Positions 29,689 through 37,936 are shown, counted from the first letter of the stretch. The stretch is DNA of 64,000 nucleotides from Sphingomonas cavernae (GCF_003590775.1 NZ_QYUM01000004.1:310001-374000), one strand, 5' to 3'. Notes: a model not told the origin generated them from the letters alone. Numbers and translations: made by a program.

Positions 29689-30545
29689 GTCTCGATCAGC
29701 TCCCAGCTATCCTGGTGTTCGCGGACCACACCGCGGTCGCGCAGGTCGATCAGATGCGCAAGCACCGAGCGCCCCGCAGCGCCGGTGAGGCGCGGATCGA
29801 GCCCCTTGTACATGTGCGAGACCATGACCGGGATTTCCCCTGTACCCCGCCCGACCAGCCGCAATATCTGCCCCTCGCGCTGCTTACGGTGGCCGAGCAA
29901 CCCGCGCGCGAAACGCTGCGGCCGCTCGATCGGATCGCCGTGCGCCGGATAATAAATAACGTCGTCGCGGCCCATCAACAGCTCGAGGCTGGCCATATAG
30001 GCGGCCATGTCGCCATCGGGGGGCGAAACCACGCTGGTCGACCACGCCATCACGTGATCGCCCGTGAACAGCGCCTTTTCCTCGAGAAGCGCGAGGCAGA
30101 GATGATTGGAGGTGTGCCCAGGCGTCGCAACCGCCTGGAGCGTCCAGCGCGGACCCGAAACGCTCTCGCCGTCGCCGAGCACATGATCGGGCGCATAGGC
30201 GCGGTCGAATGCTTCATCGGCACGCGGGCCGCTGTCATCAAGCACCAGGGGCGCACAGCCGACGATCCGGGCGGCCGTAGCCTCCTTGAGCGGTCGCGTG
30301 GCGGGGCTGTGGTCGCGGTGGGTGTGCGTGCACGAAATATATGCGATCTCCTCGCCAGCGGTCGCACGCAGAATCGCGTCGATATGGTGTTGATCATCGG
30401 GACCGGGGTCGATCACCACAACGCTTCCATGACCCACGATATAGGTCTGGGTTCCGCTATAGGTATAAGGCGAGGGATTGGGCGCGAGCACGCGGCGCAC
30501 CAAAGGGGTCAGCACCATCGCCTCACCGGTCGGGAAATCGTTCAT
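29685..30545 (-). CDS. MBL-fold metallo-hydrolase (LACTB2-like)
   Basis: 286-residue metallo-beta-lactamase-fold hydrolase. The metal site is THTHRDHSPA with downstream PGHTSNHL, FTGDHVM and YYPAHGDPI. A C-terminal winged-helix-like segment (LLGHRKQREGQILRLVGRG, LIDLRDRGVV) resembles the human LACTB2 and bacterial RNase-like hydrolase group. The start at 30545 is a choice; another ATG lies nine bases earlier. It heads the DUF4230-nadA-nadC-RNase T2 series. Confidence 0.87.
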   Translation of the reverse strand: MNDFPTGEAMVLTPLVRRVLAPNPSPYTYSGTQTYIVGHGSVVVIDPGPDDQHHIDAILRATAGEEIAYISCTHTHRDHSPATRPLKEATAARIVGCAPLVLDDSGPRADEAFDRAYAPDHVLGDGESVSGPRWTLQAVATPGHTSNHLCLALLEEKALFTGDHVMAWSTSVVSPPDGDMAAYMASLELLMGRDDVIYYPAHGDPIERPQRFARGLLGHRKQREGQILRLVGRGTGEIPVMVSHMYKGLDPRLTGAAGRSVLAHLIDLRDRGVVREHQDSWELIET

Positions 30546-30633
30546 CCCGCACATGTGGCACGTCCCTGCCCAGAAACAAGATCGGGCGGAACAGCCTGTA
30601 AATGTTCCACCCGATCAAATTGTCCCGCAGGAT

Positions 30634-31062
30634 TTATTTGTTGGTGGCGCGATCCGCCTTGAGCCGCGCGATTTCGGCGTCCAGCGTGGCAAGCGCGCTT
30701 GAGCGATGCTCATCGCTCAGCCCCTTTTCCGCCGCCAGTTCGCCACGCGCCTTTTCCAGCGCTGCGACGGCGTCGGCGTCAGCCTTGCCGCAGATCATGA
30801 TGCGCGTGCGCTGCTTCTTGCCGTCGGTCTCGGTTTCGACGTCGGTGCCGACCTCCTGCCCTTCAGCCTTGCACTTTGCCATCGCCGCATTGAGGTGCGC
30901 ATCGTCGACCGCCACGCCGCCTTCCCCGCGCTTGATGATCGTCACGCGTTTTTCGACTTTGGGCTCGGTGTCGTGTCCCTCATGGGCCAGCGCCGCTATC
31001 GGAAGCCCTGCCAGCGCCAATGCTGTCAACGCGACTGTCAAATAGTCTTTTTTGTTCGTCAT
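30634..31062 (-). CDS. Secreted paralogue of the M56 sensor tail
   Basis: 142-residue protein with signal peptide ending ALAHEG. The rest aligns by eye with the last ~80 residues of the M56 peptidase encoded just upstream: AKCKAEGQEV...RIMICGK (Cys64, Cys91) against GKCDGKSEIV...VRVCVAK (Cys441, Cys466), then ARGELAAEKGLSDEHRSSAL against ARAGIASSQGLSADQRRDAL, and LDAEIARLKAD against IDGEIEKLRRA. GGAGGAG precedes the ATG. It starts 22 bases after the peptidase gene and is probably cotranscribed. Function unknown. Confidence 0.8.
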   Translation of the reverse strand: MTNKKDYLTVALTALALAGLPIAALAHEGHDTEPKVEKRVTIIKRGEGGVAVDDAHLNAAMAKCKAEGQEVGTDVETETDGKKQRTRIMICGKADADAVAALEKARGELAAEKGLSDEHRSSALATLDAEIARLKADRATNK

Positions 31063-31084
31063 AGCCGATTCTCCTCCCGCGTAA

Positions 31085-32638
31085 TTACTGGTCGTTCGCG
31101 CGGCGCAGCTTTTCGATTTCCCCGTCGATCGAGGCGAGCGCATCTCTGCGCTGATCGGCGGAAAGCCCCTGTGATGAAGCGATGCCTGCGCGTGCCGACG
31201 AAAGCGCCTGCACTTGCACCTTGTGATCGATCTTCGCGACACAGACGCGGACGATCTGCTTTCTGACCCCGTCATGACTCTCGGTGCGCGACTCCACAAT
31301 TTCACTCTTGCCATCGCACTTGCCGGGAACGACACGAACCATCGACATGTGGCGGCGGGCGACGATCTGCGCTGCGCGTGCGGCCGCCATCGCTTCGCGG
31401 CGAACCTCCTCCGCTTCGACCAGCGCCTCGCGGCGTGCCTCCGCCGCCTCACGCAACGCTTCGCGACGCGCTTCGTCTGCTTCGGCCAATGCCTCACTCC
31501 GAGCCTCCGCGGCCTCGCGTTGCGCGGCTTCAAGCTCTTCATGCCAATCCCCCAAATTCAGGGGTGCAATCGGTGCCGGCGGAGCGGGAGCCATGGGCGG
31601 CGCGATGGCCAGCGGCGGCGCTGGCGCATCGGGGATTGCCGCCGGTGCGGCGGGTGGAATGGGCGTGATCGACGGCTGCAGCAACGCTGTCTTCTCGACC
31701 ACTGCGCTACGCACTGTGCTTTCGACCTCACGCGTTGTCTCGGCCGCGATCCCGCCCGACGCGGTGAGCGCAAGGCCGCCGACGACGATGGTCACGGCGA
31801 GCGCACGGCCCGCCAAGATACGCTCATGCGCGTCGCGCATCATCAGCAGGCGCGTCTTGATCTGGTTGCGCGGGTTGAGCGCGCACGCCGCGACGGGGGT
31901 GCGGACGCAAGCCGATTTCACGAGCGCCGAGCCATAGGAATGACGCTCGTCGGGTGTCGCGTCGGCGAGCACGATCGCGTCGCAGGCGAGTTCCTGATCG
32001 GCGCGGAACGCACGCCAGGCACGGTATGCGATGGGATTGAACCAATGCAGCGACAGCATCGCCAGCGCGAAATAATTGAAGGAAAGGTCGCCGCGCCGGT
32101 GGTGCGCCCATTCATGCGTCAGCGCGAGACGCAGTTCATCCGCGCTGTAGCGATAGCGATAGTCATAAGGCAGCACGATCCGCGGCACGAACACACCCGT
32201 CGCAAAAGGACCGTCGACCGCCTGGCTCGCGCAGACCTCGATTCCGCCGCGATCGAATTCGGGAAGCTGCGTCGCCCGCGCGAGCGCCGTTCCCACGAAA
32301 CGGCGATAGGCAATCAGGTGCCATCCGAAATAGCTGATCGCGCCGGTCAGCCAGATCGCGAGCAGCAGCGTGCCCCAGGCAATGCCGCTTTCAGGCGTGA
32401 CGGGCGCGGCCTCGACCACCTCGATCATCGAGAAGTCGACGATCACCGGCAATTGCGTGATCGGCGCGGGACCGACCGATTCGGGCAGCGGCGGCAGCAC
32501 CATGCGCAGCGCGGGCAGCAGCCAGAGCAGATAGGCAGTGCGCGCGCCGAGCATGCGCGCGACGTGACCGCGAACGAGAAGGACGAGGACCATGAGGATG
32601 GTCGTCGCCACGAACGTTTCCACGATCCAGGCCGTCAT
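31085..32638 (-). CDS. BlaR1/MecR1-type M56 membrane peptidase
   Basis: 517-residue membrane protein. Hydrophobic helices lie at about 5-22, 32-50, 86-110 and 278-296. The zinc motif HEWAHH (175-180) and ELACDA (216-221) identify an M56 peptidase. After a Pro/Ala-rich linker (320-360) comes a charged coiled coil of REALxEAxEA repeats (365-425) and a C-terminal module with Cys441 and Cys466. There is no penicillin-binding domain, so the signal is probably not a beta-lactam. It overlaps the blaI-like gene by four bases. Confidence 0.92.
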   Translation of the reverse strand: MTAWIVETFVATTILMVLVLLVRGHVARMLGARTAYLLWLLPALRMVLPPLPESVGPAPITQLPVIVDFSMIEVVEAAPVTPESGIAWGTLLLAIWLTGAISYFGWHLIAYRRFVGTALARATQLPEFDRGGIEVCASQAVDGPFATGVFVPRIVLPYDYRYRYSADELRLALTHEWAHHRRGDLSFNYFALAMLSLHWFNPIAYRAWRAFRADQELACDAIVLADATPDERHSYGSALVKSACVRTPVAACALNPRNQIKTRLLMMRDAHERILAGRALAVTIVVGGLALTASGGIAAETTREVESTVRSAVVEKTALLQPSITPIPPAAPAAIPDAPAPPLAIAPPMAPAPPAPIAPLNLGDWHEELEAAQREAAEARSEALAEADEARREALREAAEARREALVEAEEVRREAMAAARAAQIVARRHMSMVRVVPGKCDGKSEIVESRTESHDGVRKQIVRVCVAKIDHKVQVQALSSARAGIASSQGLSADQRRDALASIDGEIEKLRRANDQ

Positions 32639-33003
32639 GACTTGAGCGCCTTCAGAAGGGCTTCGATCTCGGCGATGTCCTCATCGCTGAGTTCGTCGCG
32701 ATCGGCGAGATGCGCCACCAGCGGCGAGACCCGCCCGCCGAACAGCCGGTCGACGAGTCGGCGCGACTCAACCGCGATATAATCCTCGCGCGCGACGGCA
32801 GGCCGATAGAGATAGCGGCGGCCATCCTCCTCGTAGGAAAGCACATTCTTTGCGAGCAGCCGCGACAACATGGTCTTGACCGTACGGTCGCTCCAGCCGC
32901 GCGCGGCACCGATACGCTCATGCACCTCGGTGGCGGTGAGTGGAGCTTCATCCCACAGCACATCCATCACCACCTGTTCGGCTTCGCTGATACGCTCGCT
33001 CAT
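32635..33003 (-). CDS. BlaI/MecI/CopY-family repressor
   Basis: 122-residue winged-helix repressor (ISEAEQVVMDVLWDEAPLTA, WSDRTVKTMLSRLLAKNVLS, DGRRYLYRPAVAREDYI) with a C-terminal dimerisation helix. In BlaI/MecI systems the partner peptidase triggers cleavage of the repressor. Two operator-like palindromes lie 20-60 bases upstream, so it should repress its own operon with the M56 peptidase. Confidence 0.93.
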   Translation of the reverse strand: MSERISEAEQVVMDVLWDEAPLTATEVHERIGAARGWSDRTVKTMLSRLLAKNVLSYEEDGRRYLYRPAVAREDYIAVESRRLVDRLFGGRVSPLVAHLADRDELSDEDIAEIEALLKALKS

Positions 33004-33023
33004 CGGCGCCTGCTCCCTTGTCC

Positions 33024-33039
33024 GATTACAACCGTAGTC
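33024..33039. promoter_or_regulatory. BlaI-type operator 1
   Basis: GATTACAACCGTAGTC resembles the BlaI/MecI operator core (TACA-N2-TGTA) with one base off symmetry. It lies 21 bases before the repressor start, 23 bases from operator 2 centre to centre, i.e. about two helix turns. Confidence 0.75.
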
Positions 33040-33046
33040 GATTTTC

Positions 33047-33062
33047 GATTACAAGTGTAGTC
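33047..33062. promoter_or_regulatory. BlaI-type operator 2
   Basis: GATTACAAGTGTAGTC carries the full TACA-AG-TGTA core with outer GATTACA / TGTAGTC arms, as in MecI/BlaI operators. Together with operator 1 it would bind two repressor dimers across the promoter of the blaI-like operon. The divergent gene at 33097 could be regulated too. Confidence 0.82.
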
Positions 33063-33096
33063 ATCAATTGGCTGAACGGCAAATGAACGCGCATTC

Positions 33097-33669
33097 ATGC
33101 CGACGCGCTTTGACAAGCCGGGTCGACGTGCAATGAATGCGAAAATGACCGAAAGCGACAGTTCCCGCCGGCGCATCGTGGTCAATGATCGCATGCAGCA
33201 GGGGTATAGCTATCAACTGAGCGCGGGCGCCGGCAGGAATTTCGATCCCGATTTTTGCCCAGAGCTGACCCCGAAGGAAATGCTCGCGCTCGGCGTATTC
33301 GGCGGAAAGTATATGACCGATTGCCGCGACGAATTTCCTGAAAGCTGGTTCCGCGACGCCAAGCTGTCACCCCAGGGCCACGATCCTGCGCTCAATTATT
33401 TCGGAGTCAGCGCGAGCACGGCTTTGTCTGTATGGCGCGCCAAGGGCTGGATCCATCCGGACGACCCCCGTGGCTGGTTTCAATGGTATTGTCGCTATTA
33501 TATGGGGCGAAGGCTGCCCGACGAAGACCGGCGTCAGATCGGTCGATGGAAAGCTTTTGCCCGTCACACCGCGCAGGTGCGGCGGCATTGCGAGCCCGGC
33601 GATCCCTTCTGTCGCCCCAGGCAGCGCCAAGCCTTGCTGCAGTGGGCCTATGACAGCCGGCGCATCTGA
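33097..33669 (+). CDS. Conserved hypothetical protein rich in Trp/Tyr/Arg
   Basis: 190-residue soluble protein of unknown function. Conserved-looking aromatic clusters include GVFGGKYMTDCRDEFPESWF, VWRAKGWIHPDDPRGWFQWY, and RYYMGRRLPDEDRRQIGRW. The C-terminus is QALLQWAYDSRR. It has no signal peptide or membrane segment. The start could be 33097, 33133 or 33145; none has a strong ribosome-binding site. It is divergent from the BlaI-like operon, across the two operators, so coregulation is possible. I do not recognise a named family. Confidence 0.7.
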   Translation: MPTRFDKPGRRAMNAKMTESDSSRRRIVVNDRMQQGYSYQLSAGAGRNFDPDFCPELTPKEMLALGVFGGKYMTDCRDEFPESWFRDAKLSPQGHDPALNYFGVSASTALSVWRAKGWIHPDDPRGWFQWYCRYYMGRRLPDEDRRQIGRWKAFARHTAQVRRHCEPGDPFCRPRQRQALLQWAYDSRRI

Positions 33670-33797
33670 TCTGGCGCATCACGACGCAAACGTCGGTCGG
33701 CTTTACAGACGTCCCGCCTGGTTAACATCTGTGAACCATCGAGTCGCAGGAATTTCGCCATTCGACCGAATTGGCACATAGCGTGCTATATTAGAGG

Positions 33798-33885
33798 TGT
33801 TCCCGATGGGGCATGGTCTCCAGCCATGCTCCACTTCATAGCGGCGGGTTGGTGCTTCCCTGGTCTCGCACCACCCGCCGTCCCC
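33798..33885 (+). ncRNA. Candidate structured RNA in a convergent gap
   Basis: Two consecutive hairpins: GGGGCATGG / CCATGCTCC (33808-33832), and CGGCGGG-T-TGGTGC / GCACCA-CCCGCCG (33842-33880) with a 12-base loop. A TATATT box at 33787-33792 lies about 10 bases before. A short frame MGHGLQPCSTS (33806-33841) could be a coincidence. It could instead be a terminator for the two genes converging here, although no thymine run follows. Confidence 0.4.
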
Positions 33886-33891
33886 CGCTCC

Positions 33892-34662
33892 TCATAATTT
33901 CTGCAAGATCGCGAGCGTTTCGGCGTCGGCGGGCAGGAAGGATTCGATCGCGAGCTCCGAAAGTGTGACGTCGACGGGTGATCCGAACACCGCGCTCATG
34001 CTGAGCATCGACAGCCGCCCGAGCGGTGTTTCGAGGATCATCGGGATCGCGAGCGGATAGGCCGTCGCTGCCGCCGCGGTCTCGCCGCCCGGATAGCCGC
34101 GCAATTCGTCGAGCAGTTCCACCAGCGCTGGATCGGCGCTTGCCTCAATCTGTTCACGAAGCCGCTGGAACAGCGCCGAGCGCCATTCGGGGAGATTCAC
34201 GATGCGCGCCGCGACGCCCTCAGGATGAAGGCTGACCCTGAGCGCATTGATCGGCGGCACGAGCAGATGAGACGCGACCCCCGTCATCAGGGTCATCAAC
34301 GTGGCATTGGCATCGACCATATTCCAGTGCCGGTCGATCGCAAGCGCGGGATAGGGCTGGTAGGCAGCAAGCACATGCGCGATCGCGGTGCGCGCGGACG
34401 CCATGTCAGCACTGTCGAAGCGCTTTTCGGGATAGATCGGCGCATAGCCCGCCGAAACCAGCATGGTATTGCGCTCGCGCGGCGGCACTGCGAGGCATTC
34501 GGCGAGCTTTAGCACCAGTTCGCGGCTCGGGCGCGAACGGCCTGTCTCGACGAAGCTCAGGTGACGCGGCGAAATCTCGGCATCGAGCGCGAGATCCATC
34601 TGGCTCTGTCGCCGGTGCGCGCGCCATTTGCGCAGTTCTAAACCGATATCGATCTGCTTCAT
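33892..34662 (-). CDS. XRE-family regulator with MmyB-like ligand domain
   Basis: 256-residue regulator. Helix-turn-helix at about residues 8-60 (RKWRAHRRQSQMDLALDAEI-SPRHLSFVETG-RSRPSRELVLKLAE), then a C-terminal MmyB-type PAS-like ligand-binding domain (ERNTMLVSAGYAPIYPEKRF, YPALAIDRHWNMVDANAT). This subfamily often senses small hydrophobic ligands and regulates a neighbouring gene. A perfect 17-base palindrome lies just upstream, shared with a divergent membrane-protein gene. The start at 34662 gives MKQIDIGLELR. Confidence 0.9.
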   Translation of the reverse strand: MKQIDIGLELRKWRAHRRQSQMDLALDAEISPRHLSFVETGRSRPSRELVLKLAECLAVPPRERNTMLVSAGYAPIYPEKRFDSADMASARTAIAHVLAAYQPYPALAIDRHWNMVDANATLMTLMTGVASHLLVPPINALRVSLHPEGVAARIVNLPEWRSALFQRLREQIEASADPALVELLDELRGYPGGETAAAATAYPLAIPMILETPLGRLSMLSMSAVFGSPVDVTLSELAIESFLPADAETLAILQKL

Positions 34663-34696
34663 GACAGGCGGTGTAGCACGATGGCGCGGTGCCACC

Positions 34697-34713
34697 ATTA
34701 CCTGGCAGGTAAT
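34697..34713. promoter_or_regulatory. Palindromic operator between XRE regulator and membrane protein
   Basis: ATTACCTG-G-CAGGTAAT is a perfect inverted repeat with eight-base arms. A further half-site ATTACCTC (34721-34728) lies 16 bases on. It sits 35 bases before the regulator start and 74 before the divergent gene, which is the usual layout for autoregulation and control of the divergent gene. Confidence 0.8.
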
Positions 34714-34786
34714 CGACGTCATTACCTCACGCTTCTATTTCCGGATCCGGCTCCCGGCATCGGGATCGCATCAACGGAGACAGACC

Positions 34787-35188
34787 ATGGACAACAGCCT
34801 TTTCCTCCGCCGCATCTTCAAGCTCGATGCGCTGACTTGCTTCGCCTGTTTCGCACTGCTCACCGTCGGCGCGACACCGCTTGCACCGTTGTTCGGCCTG
34901 GACGCGCTGTTCCTACGCACGGCCGGACTGCTGCTCCTGCCCTGCGCCGCGCTTTTTCTCTGGCTGGGAACGCGTGTTGCACCGCCGCTCGCGCTCAGCG
35001 TCGTCGCGATCCTCGGCAATTTCCTGTGGGTCGCAGAGAGCGTCGCGGTGATGACGACGCGTCAGGACACGCTCACAGCGATCGGCACCGCCTTTGTCGG
35101 CACACAGGCCGCCGCGGTGCTGGTGCTTGCGTTGCTTGAAAGTCATGGCGTGAAGATCATGCGCCGCGCGACGGCGATGGCGCGGTAA
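34787..35188 (+). CDS. Small integral membrane protein
   Basis: 133-residue protein with four hydrophobic helices (ALTCFACFALLTVGATPLAP, LFLRTAGLLLLPCAALFLWL, LALSVVAILGNFLWVAESVA, GTAFVGTQAAAVLVLALLE). No enzyme motif. GGAGACAGACC precedes the ATG. It is divergent from the XRE regulator, with the palindromic operator between them. Likely its regulatory target. The family is not recognised. Confidence 0.8.
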   Translation: MDNSLFLRRIFKLDALTCFACFALLTVGATPLAPLFGLDALFLRTAGLLLLPCAALFLWLGTRVAPPLALSVVAILGNFLWVAESVAVMTTRQDTLTAIGTAFVGTQAAAVLVLALLESHGVKIMRRATAMAR

Positions 35189-35215
35189 TCACACTCCACA
35201 CCATGACATAAAGGC

Positions 35216-35306
35216 CCGTTCGGGCTGAGCCTGTCGAAGCCCTCCCCTTTTCTTTCCGTGCGGTTCAAGGAGAAGAAAAGGGCTTCGACAGACTCAGCCC
35301 GAACGG
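35216..35306. repeat. Inverted-repeat element, TGAGCCTGTCGAAG family, copy 1
   Basis: CGTTCGGGCTGAGCCTGTCG (35218-35237) is repeated inverted at the other end (CGACAGACTCAGCCCGAACG, 35287-35306) around an AG/TC-rich centre with CCCTTTTCTT / AAGAAAAGGG. Such elements are common in intergenic DNA of proteobacteria. It lies between convergent genes and could terminate both. Confidence 0.85.
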
Positions 35307-35347
35307 AGAGGCTGGAATGAACTTTGCAACAGGCTCGTTTCTCGGGT

Positions 35348-35680
35348 TCAGCCCGCCGGCACCAGTCCCTTGTCGGCAAGAAGCTGCTGAAGCTCGCCCG
35401 CCTCGTACATTTCCATCATGATGTCCGAACCACCGACAAATTCGCCCTTCACGTAAAGCTGCGGGATGGTCGGCCAGTCCGAAAATTCCTTGATCCCCTG
35501 CCGGATCGACTGATCCTGAAGCACGTCGACGCCCTGATAGGCGACGCCGAGATGGTCGAGGATCGCAATTGCGCGACTCGAAAAGCCGCACTGGGGAAAG
35601 AGTGGCGTGCCCTTCATGAACAGAACCACGTCGTTATCGGTGACGATCTGCCCGATACGGGCCTGGCTATCGTCGGTCAT
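35348..35680 (-). CDS. grxD: Monothiol glutaredoxin (Grx4 type)
   Basis: 110-residue monothiol glutaredoxin with CGFS active site ([16 protein letters not shown]), [27 protein letters not shown]. Such proteins bind a glutathione-ligated [2Fe-2S] cluster and partner BolA proteins in iron-sulfur trafficking. It follows the bolA-like gene by 17 bases. Confidence 0.95.
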   Translation of the reverse strand: MTDDSQARIGQIVTDNDVVLFMKGTPLFPQCGFSSRAIAILDHLGVAYQGVDVLQDQSIRQGIKEFSDWPTIPQLYVKGEFVGGSDIMMEMYEAGELQQLLADKGLVPAG

Positions 35681-35697
35681 ATGCGTTCCACTTCCTT

Positions 35698-35931
35698 TTA
35701 GTCGGGCGTCGCGGTGGTGAGTTGCAGCGCGTGGAGCACCCCGCCCATCCGGCCGCCCAGCGCGGTATAGACCGCGCGTTGCTGGTTCACCCGGGACATG
35801 CCCCGAAAAGTCTCGCTCACCACGCGCGCGGCATAATGATCGCCATCGCCCGCCAGATCGGTGATCTCCACCTTCGCGTCGGGAATCGCGGCCACGATCA
35901 TCGCCTCGATGTCTTCTGCCGCCATCGGCAT
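35698..35931 (-). CDS. BolA family protein
   Basis: 77-residue BolA/IbaG-like protein ([43 protein letters not shown]). The conserved His in the [11 protein letters not shown] segment is a cluster ligand in BolA-Grx complexes. Adjacent grxD provides the partner. It overlaps the zeta gene stop by one base. Confidence 0.93.
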   Translation of the reverse strand: MPMAAEDIEAMIVAAIPDAKVEITDLAGDGDHYAARVVSETFRGMSRVNQQRAVYTALGGRMGGVLHALQLTTATPD

Positions 35932-36257
35932 CAGGGCTGCGCCTCGATGAACTGGCGACGCGCCTCGACGGTCTTTTCCTCGAGCGCGGTGCGCACCTCG
36001 CCTTCGTCGATGTCGATGCCCGCCGAGGTGAGATCACCCAGCACCTTGCGGATGACATCGCCGTCGCCGGCTTCCTCGAAATCGGCCTGGACCACCGCCT
36101 TGGCATAGGCTTCGGTCTCTTCGGCGGTCAGGCCCATCTTGTCCGCCGCCCACTGGCCGAACAACCGGTTGCGCCGCGCGATGATCTTGAAGAGCGTGTC
36201 CTGATCCATCGCGTATTTCGCCTCGAAGGCGCGCTCGCGGTCGTCGAAAGTGGTCAT
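35931..36257 (-). CDS. ATP synthase zeta inhibitor subunit (DUF1476)
   Basis: 108-residue protein with the DUF1476 pattern [40 protein letters not shown]. In Paracoccus the homologue inhibits F1 ATPase rotation in the hydrolytic direction. This family is specific to Alphaproteobacteria. It heads the zeta-bolA-grxD operon. Confidence 0.93.
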   Translation of the reverse strand: MTTFDDRERAFEAKYAMDQDTLFKIIARRNRLFGQWAADKMGLTAEETEAYAKAVVQADFEEAGDGDVIRKVLGDLTSAGIDIDEGEVRTALEEKTVEARRQFIEAQP

Positions 36258-36334
36258 GGCAGTCCCTTGGCTGGCTTTGCATTTCGCCCTTGAAATAGGA
36301 GCGCGCGCGCTACTCCGCAACGGGGCCGTGTCGA

Positions 36335-37336
36335 TCAATCGCCGATCGTGACGACCACCTTGCCGATCACCTTGCGCGCCGCCATCTGCGCGATCGCGTC
36401 CCCGCCCTTCTCAAGCGGGTAGGTCCCGGTCACCTTGGGCGCGATCTGCCCCGTTTCCCAAAGGCGGAACAACCGCGCGACATGCGCCTGATTGGCCTTG
36501 GGATCGCGTGCGGCGAAGGCGCCCCAGAACACGCCGCAGACGTCGCAGCTCTTGAGCAGCGTCAGGTTGAGCGGCAGCCTGGGGATACCCGCGGGAAAGC
36601 CGACGACAAGATAACGCCCCTCCCAGGCGATCGCGCGTAGCGCCGGCTCGCAATAGTCGCCGCCGACGGGATCATAGATAACATCAGCGCCATTGGGGCC
36701 GATCGCAGCCTTGAATTCGTCTGCAAGCGCCTTGGATTGATCCTTGTCAAAGGGCCCGCGCCCATAGACGACAACCTCGTCGGCGCCCGCCGCACGCACC
36801 GCCTCGGCCTTTTCCTCCGAAGAGACCGCCGCAACGACGCGCGCGCCGAATGCCTTGCCAAGCTCGACCGCCGCCAGGCCAACGCCACCCGCCGCGCCGA
36901 GGACGAGCAGCGTCTCGCCTTCCTTCAGATGACCGCGGTCGACGAGCGCGTGGATCGTCGTGGCATAGGTCAGCAGCAGCGCCGATCCTTCAGTGAAGCT
37001 TCGTCCCTCGGGCAAGCGAAACGCGCTAGCCGCAGGAATCACGATCTTTTCAACCATGCCGCCCGATCCGGGCACCGCGATCACGCGGTCGCCGGGCTTC
37101 CAGTCGGTGACGCCCTCGCCCACCGCTTCGACCACACCCGCGATCTCGCCGCCGGGTGCGAAGGGGCGCGGCGGCTTGAACTGGTATTTGTCCTCGATGA
37201 TCAGCACGTCGGGATAGTTGACCGCACACGCCTTGACCGCGACGAGAAGCTGGCCGGCTCCGGGCGTCGGATCGGCGATCTCGTCGACAACCAGCGTTTC
37301 GGGGCCACCAACGGCTTTGGACAGCAATGCCTTCAT
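36335..37336 (-). CDS. NADPH:quinone oxidoreductase-like zinc-independent MDR protein
   Basis: 333-residue medium-chain dehydrogenase/reductase, quinone-oxidoreductase subclass ([72 protein letters not shown]). No catalytic zinc ligands. It overlaps leuD by a short ATG overlap and ends the leu cluster. Substrate unknown. Confidence 0.9.
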   Translation of the reverse strand: MKALLSKAVGGPETLVVDEIADPTPGAGQLLVAVKACAVNYPDVLIIEDKYQFKPPRPFAPGGEIAGVVEAVGEGVTDWKPGDRVIAVPGSGGMVEKIVIPAASAFRLPEGRSFTEGSALLLTYATTIHALVDRGHLKEGETLLVLGAAGGVGLAAVELGKAFGARVVAAVSSEEKAEAVRAAGADEVVVYGRGPFDKDQSKALADEFKAAIGPNGADVIYDPVGGDYCEPALRAIAWEGRYLVVGFPAGIPRLPLNLTLLKSCDVCGVFWGAFAARDPKANQAHVARLFRLWETGQIAPKVTGTYPLEKGGDAIAQMAARKVIGKVVVTIGD

Positions 37337-37929
37337 GCGCTTCCTTCTCCCATCATCCACGGCCGCTCGCCGGCGGCTTTTTTCTCGAATGTCGCGATCT
37401 GAGCGTCCATGGCGAGCGTCAAGCCGATCTCGTCCAGTCCATCCATCAGGCAGTGCTTGCGAAATGGGTCGATCTCGAAGGTGAAGCGGTCCTGGAACCG
37501 CGTTGTCACGGTTTGATGCTCGAGATCGATATGGATCGGATCGGTCTTTGCCACCTCCATCAAACGGTCGATCGCCTCCTGGGGAAGAACGACGGCCAAT
37601 ATGCCGTTCTTGAATGCGTTGCTCGAAAAAATATCCGAATAGCTCGGCGCGATCACCGCGGTGATGCCCATATCGAGCATCGCCCATGCGGCGTGCTCAC
37701 GGCTCGACCCGCAACCGAAATTGTCGCCCGCAATCACGATCGGCGCGCCCGCATATGCGGGATTATCGAAGACGTTGTCCGGATCCTTGCGCAACCGCTC
37801 GAACGCACCCGCTCCAAGCCCCGCGCGACTGATCGTCTTCAACCAGTCGGCGGCGATGATCATATCGGTATCGACATTCTTCAGGCCCAGCGGATAGGCG
37901 CGGCCATCGATCACGGAAACCTTGTCCAT
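37333..37929 (-). CDS. leuD: 3-isopropylmalate dehydratase small subunit
   Basis: 198-residue small subunit of the isopropylmalate isomerase of leucine synthesis. Seen: [35 protein letters not shown], and [22 protein letters not shown] 37929 with TGAGGA upstream is preferred to an in-frame TTG three bases earlier. It is separated from leuC by a lactonase-like gene. Confidence 0.95.
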   Translation of the reverse strand: MDKVSVIDGRAYPLGLKNVDTDMIIAADWLKTISRAGLGAGAFERLRKDPDNVFDNPAYAGAPIVIAGDNFGCGSSREHAAWAMLDMGITAVIAPSYSDIFSSNAFKNGILAVVLPQEAIDRLMEVAKTDPIHIDLEHQTVTTRFQDRFTFEIDPFRKHCLMDGLDEIGLTLAMDAQIATFEKKAAGERPWMMGEGSA

Positions 37930-37936
37930 CAAATCC

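Noticed and set aside
33771-33787. A sigma-54 promoter as a firm call
   Set aside because: Only GG/GC spacing and TGGCAC match; the TTGC part is imperfect (GTGC). It is kept only as a remark under the candidate RNA.
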